DNA from: an uncultured Eubacteriales bacterium
GTDB lineage: Bacteria > Bacillota > Clostridia > Oscillospirales > CAG-272
NCBI GenBank assembly: GCA_900546315.1
Contig: URCP01000037.1
Coordinates: 1-24,439 of the forward strand
Length of the DNA stretch: 24,439 nucleotides
Direction of reading: 5' to 3'
Part shown: in pieces, positions 8,046 through 15,440 of the stretch
How the letters are laid out: each line of letters opens with the position of its first letter
Numbering within the stretch: position 1 is the first letter of the stretch
Position numbers and translations under genes: made by a program
The notes under the pieces: generated by a model
Database searches by the model: none
Told to the model about the DNA's origin: nothing
What the model saw: only the letters and a program-made list of their open reading frames with translations

Positions 8046-8074
8046 ATTATACCACACAAAACCACCTTTGTACA
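8046..8074 (-). promoter_or_regulatory. Sigma-A promoter of rlmB
   Basis: On the minus strand the -10 is TATAAT (8046-8051), preceded by TGTGG (extended -10). A -35 of TGTACA (8069-8074, 4 of 6 matches) lies 17 nt upstream. Transcription would start near 8039, giving a 5' leader of about 64 nt before the ATG at 7975. The promoter lies downstream of the pyk terminator, so rlmB and the genes after it form their own unit. Confidence 0.75.
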
Positions 8075-8112
8075 TACCTTTCCGCTTTTTTTTCAAAAAA
8101 ATTAACGTGAAT

Positions 8113-8160
8113 TTCCGAAAAAGAAGAAAGGACGGCACGATAGTACCGATGCCGTCCTTT
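8113..8160 (-). terminator. Rho-independent terminator of pyk
   Basis: A perfect 11-bp stem AAAGGACGGCA (8127-8137) with TGCCGTCCTTT (8150-8160) and a 12-nt loop. On the minus strand it is followed by CTTCTTTTT (8126 down to 8117). It ends the pyk transcript about 110-150 nt after the stop codon, which places repeat A2 inside the pyk 3' UTR. Confidence 0.85.
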
Positions 8161-8191
8161 CTGTCAGTATTATATTATCTGTCCTTTTCCT

Positions 8192-8292
8192 TTGGGATAC
8201 ACAGAATAAGTCGGGTTTTGGCAATAAAAAGTCTTGGATTTATGGGCTTTTTATTGCCAAAACAACCTTAAATCGGCGTTTCCTTTGATACC
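8192..8292 (-). repeat. Intergenic structured repeat family A, copy 2
   Basis: An element of about 101 nt related to the one at 6970-7066. On the minus strand it reads GAAACGCCGATTTAAGG, a perfect 17-bp stem (8247-8263 with 8215-8231), loop with CATAAATCCAAGA, then CGACTTAT and GTATCCCAAAG. Stem bases differ from copy 1 at most positions but remain complementary. The element overlaps the last codons of pyk: GAA ACG CCG ATT TAA supplies residues ETPI and the stop. It lies between pyk and its terminator. Confidence 0.8.
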
Positions 8293-10055
8293 TTTTCTCC
8301 ACAGTAGACCATGCCGCGCTTTGCGTCGACAGTCACGGCGGTCCCGCTCTTGAGTATCTTCGTCGCGCCGAGAGCGCCGACGATAACCGGTATGCCGAGC
8401 GCCTGACCGACGATAGCCGCGTGAGAGTCCTCGCCGTCCATCTCGCAGATAAGTCCGCGCGCGTGGCGGAGCAGATCGACAATCCTGTTCGAGGTAGACG
8501 GAATGACGAGTATCTCCCCGTCGCGGAAATTTTGTCTCGCCTCGTCCTCGTCGCGGCAGACGCAGAGATTTCCGCAGACGATATCGTTTCCGGAGGATAT
8601 TCCGGTACCGCTCGAGAGAACGTCGCCGACGATCTGAACCTTTAATATGTTGGTCGTTCCCGAGACGCCGAGCGGCAGTCCGGCGGTTATGACCGCGAGG
8701 TCTCCGTACTCAACGAACCCGTTCTTCACGGCAAGACTGATCGCGTGCTTGAAGAGATCGTCAGACGTGGTCTGCTCCTCGATCGACATCGGGGCGACCC
8801 CCCATGAGAGCGCGAGCTGTCTACAAACCTTCTCGCACGGCGAGCAGCCGATTATCTGCGTCACGGGACGGAAGCGGCTTATCATTCTCGCGGTGTTACC
8901 GGACTTCGTAACGGTGATGATGGCGTTCGCGCCGAGATCGTGCGCCGTCGTGCAGGCGGCGTGGGAGATGGCGGTCGTGACATTTGAGAAGCCGGAGAGC
9001 TGGTTCTGTCTGAAGCGCTCGATGTAGTTTATATCGCTCTCGGTGCGCATCGCTATGAGCGCCATCGTGCGTACGCTTTCGACCGGGTATTTGCCCGCCG
9101 CGGTCTCACCTGAGAGCATTATCGCGGATGTGCCGTCATAGATCGCGTTCGCGACGTCGGTTATTTCGGCTCTTGTCGGGCGAGGATTCTTCGTCATGCT
9201 CTCGAGCATCTGGGTCGCGGTTATGACCGGCTTCCCGGCGCCGTAGCACTTCGCGATGAGGCGCTTCTGTATTATCGGAATCTCCTCCATCGGTATTTCG
9301 ACGCCCATGTCGCCTCTTGCCACCATTATGGCGTCGGAGACCTTGATTATCTCGTCGATGTTCTCGACTCCGGCGGCATTCTCGATCTTGGCGATTATAC
9401 GTATATCGGAGCCGCCGTTCTTTTCGAGCAGGGCACGGATTTTCTCAATGTCAGCGGCGCACTGGGTGAATGACGCGGCGATGAAGTCGAAATCCTCTCG
9501 GATACCGAATTCAATATCCGAAATATCGCGTTCTGAAAGGAACGGTATCGACAGCTTGACGCCGGGAACGTTGACGCCCTTGTTCGACGAGATGGTTCCG
9601 CCGTTGACGACGCGGCACCTGATGCCGGATTTTTCGGACAAGATGACAGACAGCTCAACGAGTCCGTCGTCGATGAGAATGCGTCCGCCGCGGCTCATAT
9701 CGCGCCAGAGGTCCTTGAAGGTAACGGAGGCGTGCTTTTCGTCGCCCTGCGAGTCGTCAAATGTGAGCGTGAACTCGGCATCCTTCTCGAGCGTCACGGG
9801 GGAGGCGAAGGTACCGAGTCTGATTTCAGGTCCCTTTGTGTCGAGCAGGAGCGCGATGTGCTGTCCCATCTCTTTTCTGACCTGTTTTATCATGTCCGCG
9901 ACAGCCTTGTGACCCTCGTGCGTGCCGTGAGAGAAGTTGAGTCTCGCGACGTCCATGCCCGCGTTTATCATGTCGCGGATCTTTTCCGGAGCAGACGACG
10001 CGGGACCGATCGTACATACGATCTTTGTTTTCTGAATGCTTGGCAATACCGTCAT
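8268..10055 (-). CDS. pyk: Pyruvate kinase with C-terminal PEP-utilizer domain
   Basis: Cytoplasmic pyruvate kinase, which converts phosphoenolpyruvate and ADP to pyruvate and ATP in the last step of glycolysis. It has 595 residues: the TIM-barrel core from residue 7 (KIVCTIGPAS, ARLNFSHGTHE, DTKGPEIRLG), the MVARGDMGVEIPMEEIP active-site region and TATQMLESM. The allosteric domain runs to about 475. A C-terminal extension of about 100 residues contains GEDSHAAIVGQALGIPVIVG (541-560), which matches the swivelling-histidine region of PEP-utilizing enzymes (H545). Pyruvate kinases of Bacillus have the same extension. The start at 10055 follows GAAAGG. The promoter is at 10144-10171, and the terminator at 8113-8160 makes it monocistronic. 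Its last four residues and stop lie within repeat A2. Confidence 0.97.
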   Translation of the reverse strand: MTVLPSIQKTKIVCTIGPASSAPEKIRDMINAGMDVARLNFSHGTHEGHKAVADMIKQVRKEMGQHIALLLDTKGPEIRLGTFASPVTLEKDAEFTLTFDDSQGDEKHASVTFKDLWRDMSRGGRILIDDGLVELSVILSEKSGIRCRVVNGGTISSNKGVNVPGVKLSIPFLSERDISDIEFGIREDFDFIAASFTQCAADIEKIRALLEKNGGSDIRIIAKIENAAGVENIDEIIKVSDAIMVARGDMGVEIPMEEIPIIQKRLIAKCYGAGKPVITATQMLESMTKNPRPTRAEITDVANAIYDGTSAIMLSGETAAGKYPVESVRTMALIAMRTESDINYIERFRQNQLSGFSNVTTAISHAACTTAHDLGANAIITVTKSGNTARMISRFRPVTQIIGCSPCEKVCRQLALSWGVAPMSIEEQTTSDDLFKHAISLAVKNGFVEYGDLAVITAGLPLGVSGTTNILKVQIVGDVLSSGTGISSGNDIVCGNLCVCRDEDEARQNFRDGEILVIPSTSNRIVDLLRHARGLICEMDGEDSHAAIVGQALGIPVIVGALGATKILKSGTAVTVDAKRGMVYCGEKVSKETPI

Positions 10056-10143
10056 ATTTTTTATTACCTTTCCGGAGCAAACGAAGCCGCGATAATGGTC
10101 GACGACACACGCTTAGGATAATTAAAAATCCTGCCCCAATATA

Positions 10144-10171
10144 ATTATATCATAATAGTGGAGTTTGTCAA
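10144..10171 (-). promoter_or_regulatory. Sigma-A promoter of pyk
   Basis: On the minus strand TTGACA (10166-10171) and TATAAT (10144-10149) are separated by 16 nt ending in TGA. Transcription would start near 10137, giving a leader of about 80 nt before the ATG at 10055. No other gene lies between, so this is the pyk promoter. The surrounding gene-free stretch 10056-10432 otherwise holds the inverted repeat at 10200-10224 and the rightward promoter at 10329-10357. Confidence 0.85.
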
Positions 10172-10199
10172 TAGGCAATCTGAAATTTTACAATTTTCC

Positions 10200-10258
10200 G
10201 CAGCGTCCGCAAATCAAACGCTGCAAATTCCAGCGACAACAGTCTGCAAACGCTTGTC
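10200..10258. promoter_or_regulatory. Candidate operator region between pyk and the solute-binding gene
   Basis: Contains a 7-bp inverted repeat, GCAGCGT (10200-10206) and ACGCTGC (10218-10224). Just beyond it, TGCAAACGCTTGTC (10245-10258) resembles LacI/CcpA-family operators (core TGnAAnCGnT present, final positions off). It sits between the two divergent promoters, about 70 nt from each -35 box, so a catabolite or sugar regulator acting on pyk and the sugar-binding lipoprotein is conceivable. Support is by eye only. Confidence 0.25.
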
Positions 10259-10328
10259 TATGTTGTACAATAATTGGGTTATGTAATTGTATATTTCTAC
10301 GAATCACTTTGGCACGCGGAATTCGGTA

Positions 10329-10357
10329 TTGACAAACCCGCGCTGATGTGCTATAAT
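10329..10357 (+). promoter_or_regulatory. Sigma-A promoter of the solute-binding lipoprotein gene
   Basis: Perfect TTGACA (10329-10334) and TATAAT (10352-10357) with a 17-nt spacer ending in TGC (extended -10). Transcription would start near 10364, about 70 nt before the ATG at 10433. This rules out the longer in-frame start at 10274, which lies above the promoter. Confidence 0.9.
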
Positions 10358-10432
10358 CGAATCAAGAAACGTGTACGTACACATTCAGACAACGGCATCC
10401 GAACAAATGAATCTGAAAGGAAAAACAGACAT

Positions 10433-11938
10433 ATGAAACACAGGTATACAAGTCTTCTTCTCGCACTGCTCCTCACCCTTCCGCTCGCGGGATGCGGCGG
10501 AGAGCCGGTATCGGATGACACGGTCATAACGACTGACGGCGCGTCCGATGAAGTCTCATCAGAATCTGACGAATCCGCGCCTGGAAGCACGCTCGCCGCG
10601 CCTGACCTTCCGAAGACAGATATGAAAGGAAAGGTTTTCACGATCCTCGCCGAGGACTGGTGGACATACGCGCCGCTCGCTATAACCGACATAGCTCCGA
10701 CCGAGATGAACGGGGAGATTCTGAACGACGCGTCCTTCAGGCGTCGCTCCGCGATCTCCGAAAAATACAACTGCGTGATAACCGACGAACACATTGTGGA
10801 CGACCCGGCGAACGGCACGGCGAAGCTTCTGAAATCGGTCACGGCAGGCGAGCACGTATATGATATTGCCGTGATGCGCGGCAGTGAGTACAACAAGCTT
10901 CTGACGTCCGGAAGTCTTTCGGATCTCACGCTGATGCCGCATTTTGAGCCTGACTCCGGGTATTACGATAAGGCATCTTATGACGCGCTGTCTATAGCAG
11001 GTTCCCATTACGGTGTCGTCTCGAATATCACGATGAATCACAATCTGCTGATTTTCTCGGCGTATTTCAACAAGGTGATGCTTGACGACTTCGGGATTGA
11101 CAATATGTACGATACGGTCCGGAGCGGAAAGTGGACGATCGACAGGATGTACGAAATCGGAAAAACGGTCGCCGCAGACACCGATTCGGACGGTCTGTAC
11201 ACCGAGAAGGACAGATACGGCTTCACATACATAGTCGACGTCAGCGAGGGCTTTCTGAACGCGAGCGGCATCAATATTGCCGAGACATTGTCCGACGGAA
11301 GTATCGTGAAAACCTATAACACGGAAACCGCGCTCACAAGGATGCAGCATATCTTCGATATCCTGTCAGACACGGCGACCTCCTTCAATGTCCACAAGCG
11401 CAGTCCTGACCCGAATATAACAAACAAGCTCGAGACCGGGATGTTCACGGGCGGAAACACGCTGATATCCCTCGCCGGAATATATTACGCGCCGCAGTTC
11501 CGCGACATGAAGGATGATTTCGGCATAATCCCGTTCCCGAAGTACGACGAGACGCAGACCGACTATATCTCGCCGGTCTTCTCGAATCCACTCCCGATAA
11601 CGGTAATCCCGCGCACGAACAGCGATCTTGAGAGCACCGGAATCATTCTCGCGGAAATGTCCTACCGCGGATATACGGAGCTTCTCCCGGCGCTGTACGA
11701 CACGATTCTCACCGGCAAATGCGCGAGAGACGACGATTCGGTTGAGATGCTCGATATGATCTTCTCGAAGACTGAATACGACATAGGTATGCTGTTCGAC
11801 TTCGGCGGCGTCCGCACGAAGGTTCGCACGATATATCAGGAACTGGATGGCAATTTCGCCTCCGCCTTCGCTTCGCTCGATACGAAGGTCGACAAGAACA
11901 TAGCCGACCTTATCGAAGCGGTCGAGGAAAACAAATAA
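10433..11938 (+). CDS. ABC-type sugar-binding lipoprotein (extracellular solute-binding protein)
   Basis: A 501-residue family 1-like extracellular solute-binding protein, which would capture a carbohydrate outside the membrane and deliver it to an ABC permease. The N-terminus has a basic MKHRYTS, a leucine-rich helix and the lipobox LAGC (C21), so it should be a membrane-anchored lipoprotein. A Ser/Asp-rich linker (about 25-60) precedes the binding domain, which begins near KGKVFTILAEDWW. The segment NGEILNDASFRRRSAISEKYN is the usual hinge-proximal signature of this group. The start at 10433 is 12 nt after GAAAGG and lies downstream of the promoter. No permease or ATPase gene is adjacent, and it has its own promoter and terminator, so it is an orphan binding protein. 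The ligand is unknown; the convergent GH78-like gene hints at plant or host glycans. Confidence 0.9.
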   Translation: MKHRYTSLLLALLLTLPLAGCGGEPVSDDTVITTDGASDEVSSESDESAPGSTLAAPDLPKTDMKGKVFTILAEDWWTYAPLAITDIAPTEMNGEILNDASFRRRSAISEKYNCVITDEHIVDDPANGTAKLLKSVTAGEHVYDIAVMRGSEYNKLLTSGSLSDLTLMPHFEPDSGYYDKASYDALSIAGSHYGVVSNITMNHNLLIFSAYFNKVMLDDFGIDNMYDTVRSGKWTIDRMYEIGKTVAADTDSDGLYTEKDRYGFTYIVDVSEGFLNASGINIAETLSDGSIVKTYNTETALTRMQHIFDILSDTATSFNVHKRSPDPNITNKLETGMFTGGNTLISLAGIYYAPQFRDMKDDFGIIPFPKYDETQTDYISPVFSNPLPITVIPRTNSDLESTGIILAEMSYRGYTELLPALYDTILTGKCARDDDSVEMLDMIFSKTEYDIGMLFDFGGVRTKVRTIYQELDGNFASAFASLDTKVDKNIADLIEAVEENK

Positions 11939-11945
11939 AGAATTA

Positions 11946-11981
11946 ACCGGCGGCTGTCATTCAATAGTGACAGCCGCCGGT
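11946..11981. terminator. Bidirectional terminator between convergent genes
   Basis: A perfect 14-bp stem ACCGGCGGCTGTCA (11946-11959) with TGACAGCCGCCGGT (11968-11981) and an 8-nt loop. It is flanked by ATGTGTTTTAT on the + side and by TTAATTCTTTATTT on the minus side. It lies 8 nt after the lipoprotein stop and 11 nt from the glycosidase stop, so it should end both transcripts. Confidence 0.9.
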
Positions 11982-11991
11982 ATGTGTTTTA

Positions 11992-13932
11992 TCAGATGGT
12001 CAGAGTCGTATCCTTCTCAATCGGATATTCTTTCCCGCCCCAGATGAGCGTACCGCCATCGAGCGGTGTTTTTACTGAAAGTTTCCCGTCCTCAAGATCG
12101 ACGTCGACATACGCGTTCCCGACCGGGACTCGTCCGTGCAGTTCTCTGTATAATCCGGGATTCGGTTCGACCGCGAAGGTCTTAGCGCCGACAGACGTCG
12201 GTCTGACGCCGAGGCAGTATCTTCCGAGGAGGTATATCGGTCCGCTTCCCCACGCGTGGCAGAGGGATTTTCCGAATTTGCTCCCGTACATTCCGTAGTG
12301 CGCGACGTCGCTCTCAGTCGGGTCGTACTGTTCCCAGATCGTCGTGGCGCCGAGCTTCAGCATGCCGCCCCAGTAGGAATCGATCATGTTCTGCGCGTAT
12401 CCGATATGTCCGAGCTTGCAGAACGCCATGAGCTCGTAGAGCTCGAAATACGGGGTCGTGATCTTTGTGACGCTGTCGTTTTCGAGGATGTTCTTCACGA
12501 AATCATCAGCGGTCTTCCTGTCGACGAAATCGTAGAGTATCGCGAAAATAGCCGCGTGACGGGTAACGTTCCGTCTCCCGGACGTGTATGTGTCGATGTA
12601 CGCGTGCTTTTCCTCGTCCCAGAACTTCTCGTTGATAACAGTTTTCAGTCTGTCCGCGCGTTCCGTGTAAGGCTTCGCGTCCCCGCCGAGCGCTTCTGTG
12701 AGCCACGCCATGGCGTTGTGCGCCTGCCAGAGGAGAATCTGCTCCGCGGCGAGCGGACCGCTCTTGTCAATATCCGACCAGTCGATGAAAATCCAGTCGC
12801 CCGGACGACCGACGACAAGCCCGTTCTCGTCAAGCCTCGAGACAATGAAGTCATAAAGCGCCTTCGCGCGCGGGTAGATGAACCTAATGAAATCGATATC
12901 ACCGGTTGTGAAATAATATTCCCATGTTCCGATGATCAGAAGCGCCGAGTAGTCGTTTATCCGGTTGACGTGCTCGATGACCGGCGGCTTGCCGTACAGC
13001 GCCGTGATGGTGCGTCGGTTGAGCGCCCGGTCGGCGAAGAGGTAATCGTTGACCATATACGACTGATAAGCGTCGCCTGACCAGCACCACCTGTCGCGCT
13101 TGATACCGTCGAGCATGAACTCGCGGCAATTCAGGTGGAAGGTATACCTGCATATATCGAATATCTTCCCGACCTCCGGCTTGTCGCAGGAAAACTTCGC
13201 GACAGGCGTCTCGTCAAGAAGCTCAAGCCATGCCGTGACATTCTTCGCGTCCCCGGTGAGAGTGACATATCTGAACGCGCGCGGAACGAGTGAATGCTTT
13301 CCGGCGCCGATAGTCTCATAGAGAAGCGCGTTCTCCGGATCGGAAGCCTCCTCAGCCGTCTCGCCGTAGTAAACGGTAAGCTCCGTGTCCGCGTCAAATT
13401 CGAGCTTTGCGAAAAGTTCCTTCCCGAAGTCATACAGCGTTCCGACAGAAGTCTTTGTCACGCTGACCGGCTCGACCTTGGTATATGTAAACGGAAAGAC
13501 CTCGACATTGTCGTCCGGTGAATAATAAGCGGGCTCGTCCCCGGCAAAATCTTCGCGTATCGCGGCTCCGGGCGAGCATTTCCATGTGTGGTCTGATATC
13601 AGCTGATCCGACTCACAGAATATCGCGGGAAGACCGTCGGTCTTTATCGCGATGACCTCGATACGGTGATCACCCGCCGCGACGTCAACCTTCTCGCCGC
13701 GCGGAAATCTCCTTCCGTCGACAAGGAGATAACATTTACAGTTGGCGTGTATCCTGATATATCCGTCCTTATCGAAGCGGCATTCTTTCAGAAAATCCAC
13801 TCTCGGCCAGACGTTTGAGAGTCCCCACATCGACGGGTATTCGCACCCGAACTCCTCGCGCCGTGAGTGAAGGAGCATACTGTGATATATCTCGTAGTCA
13901 CCGGGGTACCATATCCAGCGTGATTTTTCCAT
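11992..13932 (-). CDS. GH78-like alpha-L-rhamnosidase family protein
   Basis: A cytoplasmic (no signal peptide) 646-residue protein resembling the alpha-L-rhamnosidase six-hairpin family (Bac_rhamnosid6H, GH78). An N-terminal beta-rich region (about 1-240) precedes the (alpha/alpha)6 barrel. The motif DGIKRDRWCWSGD (275-287) sits where classical GH78 enzymes have RDERxGWxGD. GATTIWEQYDP (528-538) carries the conserved glutamate expected to be the general base, followed by CHAWGSGPIYLL. The C-terminus is a small beta domain. The departure from RDER means that rhamnose specificity is not assured. The start at 13932 (MEKSRWIWYP) is preferred; the in-frame extension to 14007 runs through structured repeat B1. 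Its GAAAGG ribosome binding site is 15 nt from the ATG, unusually far. It follows rlmL on the same strand. Confidence 0.8.
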   Translation of the reverse strand: MEKSRWIWYPGDYEIYHSMLLHSRREEFGCEYPSMWGLSNVWPRVDFLKECRFDKDGYIRIHANCKCYLLVDGRRFPRGEKVDVAAGDHRIEVIAIKTDGLPAIFCESDQLISDHTWKCSPGAAIREDFAGDEPAYYSPDDNVEVFPFTYTKVEPVSVTKTSVGTLYDFGKELFAKLEFDADTELTVYYGETAEEASDPENALLYETIGAGKHSLVPRAFRYVTLTGDAKNVTAWLELLDETPVAKFSCDKPEVGKIFDICRYTFHLNCREFMLDGIKRDRWCWSGDAYQSYMVNDYLFADRALNRRTITALYGKPPVIEHVNRINDYSALLIIGTWEYYFTTGDIDFIRFIYPRAKALYDFIVSRLDENGLVVGRPGDWIFIDWSDIDKSGPLAAEQILLWQAHNAMAWLTEALGGDAKPYTERADRLKTVINEKFWDEEKHAYIDTYTSGRRNVTRHAAIFAILYDFVDRKTADDFVKNILENDSVTKITTPYFELYELMAFCKLGHIGYAQNMIDSYWGGMLKLGATTIWEQYDPTESDVAHYGMYGSKFGKSLCHAWGSGPIYLLGRYCLGVRPTSVGAKTFAVEPNPGLYRELHGRVPVGNAYVDVDLEDGKLSVKTPLDGGTLIWGGKEYPIEKDTTLTI

Positions 13933-13940
13933 AATTATTT

Positions 13941-14070
13941 GACCATACCTTTCGTATAAACTTACAGTTTTAAGGCGGTTTTGAAAGACGGCTTGTCCGG
14001 CTTTCATAATTCACGACCATATGTCGTGAAAGTCTCAAAACTGTCTGGTCTGAAATTTATTTTCAGACTT
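13941..14070 (-). repeat. Structured intergenic element family B, copy 1
   Basis: A 130-nt element starting one base after the rlmL stop and ending just before the glycosidase start. It differs from copy 2 (21551-21681) at about 14 of 131 positions. On the minus strand the fold is hairpin H1 GTCTGAAA/TTTCAGAC (14048-14068), then a closing stem CAGTTTTGAG (14034-14043) with CTTAAAACTG (13965-13974). The closing stem encloses H2 TTCACGAC/GTCGTGAA (14010-14030) and H3 TGAAAG/CTTTCA (13982-14006), forming a three-way junction. Stem differences between copies mostly preserve pairing. It matches no riboswitch that I know by eye. Confidence 0.85.
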
Positions 14071-14071
14071 G

Positions 14072-15265
14072 TTACCTTTCTGTTCTTCCGGACGGGTTTT
14101 TGAAATCTCTCCCGCCGTGATTGTTTTTCTTGTAGTCGTCGTTCTTGAAGTACTGATAGAACCCGCACTTTATCATACCGTTGTAAAGCGTCCTGACCTT
14201 GTCCGCGCGGTGTCCGTACAGCTTTTCGAAATCCGGAACGCTCGAGAGAATGTATATCTGCCACGGAGCGAGCTTCGAGAAGCACACGCCCATGTCGTGA
14301 TAGAGCTTCGCCACACCGGTATCGTCCATAAGTCTCTCACCGTAAGGCGGGTTGCAGACAATGGTCGCGCGGCGGTCGGCTTTGACGATCTCGGTCGCGT
14401 TTCTCTGGAAGCACTTGATGTGCGCTCCCATGTCGGCGCGGCGGATGTTCGCGCGGGCGAGATCGACCATGTGCTGATCGATGTCGCTGGCGTAGACCTC
14501 AAACTGCGTCTCGCGCTTCATGGACATAGCTTCTTCGCGCGCGTCTTTCCATATCTTTTCCGGCAGGTCATAGAACTCCTCAGCCGCGAAGTTTCTTCCG
14601 AGTCCGGGCGCGGTGTTTGTCATCATCATAGCCGCTTCGATGGCAATGGTTCCCGAGCCGCAGAACGGATCCCAGAGCAGGACCTCGTCTCTCGGTCTCG
14701 ATATCTTCACCATAGCCGCCGCGAGCGTCTCACGTAACGGAGCCTCGCCCGCCGCGGGACGGTATCCGCGCTTGTGGAGAGGCGTTCCGGAGGTGTCAAT
14801 CATGAGTGTCGCGATATCGCGGAGTATGAAGAACTCGATCTGATACTTCACGCCCTCTTCCTTGAACCACTTTATCTCGTACTCGTCGGAGAGGCGGTTG
14901 ACGATCGCTTTCTTGACGATAGACTGGCAGTCCGGTATTGATGTCAGCCCGGACTTTATGCTGTGCCCCTTGACCGGGAAAGCGTCGTCCTGACCGATCC
15001 ATCTCTCCCAAGCGAGCGCATTTGTCCCGTCGAAGAGCTCCGCGAAGGTCTTCGCGGGAAAGCTTCCCATCTTGATATACAGCCGCTCGGCAAATCTTAG
15101 ATTAATATTGCACCTCGCGATAGCCGCCTCATCACCGACAAAAGTAACCCTTCCGTCTATAGTCTCTGTCTTTTCATACCCGAGCGCCTCGATCTCTTCA
15201 CCGAGCAGGCTTTCGAGCCCGAACAGGCAGGTCGCGACGAACTCGAGCTTATTATTCTGATCCAT
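14072..15265 (-). CDS. rlmL: THUMP-domain rRNA (guanine-N2-)-methyltransferase, RlmL-type
   Basis: A 397-residue class I SAM-dependent RNA methyltransferase of the YpsC/RlmL N-terminal type, expected to methylate the N2 amino group of a guanine in 23S rRNA. Residues about 1-160 form the N-terminal ferredoxin-like plus THUMP region. The catalytic Rossmann domain has SAM motif I DPFCGSGTIAIEA (199-211) and the amino-methyltransferase motif NPPY (305-308). The last about 20 residues are a basic tail. The start at 15265 is 9 nt after GAAAGG. A good promoter lies just upstream. Repeat B1 begins one base after the stop, ahead of the glycosidase gene. Class is certain; the precise target base is inferred from the family. 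Confidence 0.9.
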   Translation of the reverse strand: MDQNNKLEFVATCLFGLESLLGEEIEALGYEKTETIDGRVTFVGDEAAIARCNINLRFAERLYIKMGSFPAKTFAELFDGTNALAWERWIGQDDAFPVKGHSIKSGLTSIPDCQSIVKKAIVNRLSDEYEIKWFKEEGVKYQIEFFILRDIATLMIDTSGTPLHKRGYRPAAGEAPLRETLAAAMVKISRPRDEVLLWDPFCGSGTIAIEAAMMMTNTAPGLGRNFAAEEFYDLPEKIWKDAREEAMSMKRETQFEVYASDIDQHMVDLARANIRRADMGAHIKCFQRNATEIVKADRRATIVCNPPYGERLMDDTGVAKLYHDMGVCFSKLAPWQIYILSSVPDFEKLYGHRADKVRTLYNGMIKCGFYQYFKNDDYKKNNHGGRDFKNPSGRTER

Positions 15266-15296
15266 AAAAAAATACCTTTCAATATAACCTGATAAT

Positions 15297-15325
15297 ATTA
15301 TCCCACATTAATTCCGAAATGTCAA
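15297..15325 (-). promoter_or_regulatory. Sigma-A promoter of rlmL
   Basis: On the minus strand TTGACA (15320-15325) and GATAAT (15297-15302, 5 of 6) are separated by 17 nt ending in TGTGG. Transcription would start near 15290, about 25 nt before the ATG at 15265. It lies just past the fab operon terminator. Confidence 0.8.
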
Positions 15326-15387
15326 GAGGATTTTGAAAATGTGCGCCTGTTATTCCGGAATAAATCAAATTATCAACGAAAAACGTC

Positions 15388-15419
15388 AAAAAAGCCCCGC
15401 CCCTTTCGGAGCGGAAGCT
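15388..15419 (-). terminator. Rho-independent terminator of the fab-acc operon
   Basis: On the minus strand a GC-rich stem AGCTTCCGCTCC (15419 down to 15408) pairs with GGGGCGGGGCT (one bulge, two G-U pairs) across a GAAA tetraloop and is followed by a run of T. It lies 21 nt after the accA stop and closes the nine-gene operon. Confidence 0.93.
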
Positions 15420-15440
15420 ATAATAATCAATCTTCGGAAA

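Noticed and set aside
7976..8065. Longer rlmB start at 8065
   Set aside because: The extension lies upstream of the TATAAT box at 8046-8051 and its product there has no conserved sequence.
6970..8292. Family A hairpins as intrinsic terminators
   Set aside because: Neither copy is followed by a T run on the minus strand, and pyk has a separate clear terminator at 8113-8160.
10274..10432. Longer start for the solute-binding protein
   Set aside because: It begins upstream of the consensus promoter at 10329-10357, and the added 53 residues precede a perfect lipoprotein signal peptide.
13941..14070. Family B as a small transposon (MITE) with terminal inverted repeats
   Set aside because: The element ends (GACCATAC and CAGACTT) are not inverted repeats and no target-site duplication is visible; mobility remains possible by another route.
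15351..15362. Palindrome TATTCCGGAATA between the fab terminator and the rlmL promoter
   Set aside because: It is a short isolated 12-nt palindrome with no second copy and no clear relation to a promoter; likely chance.
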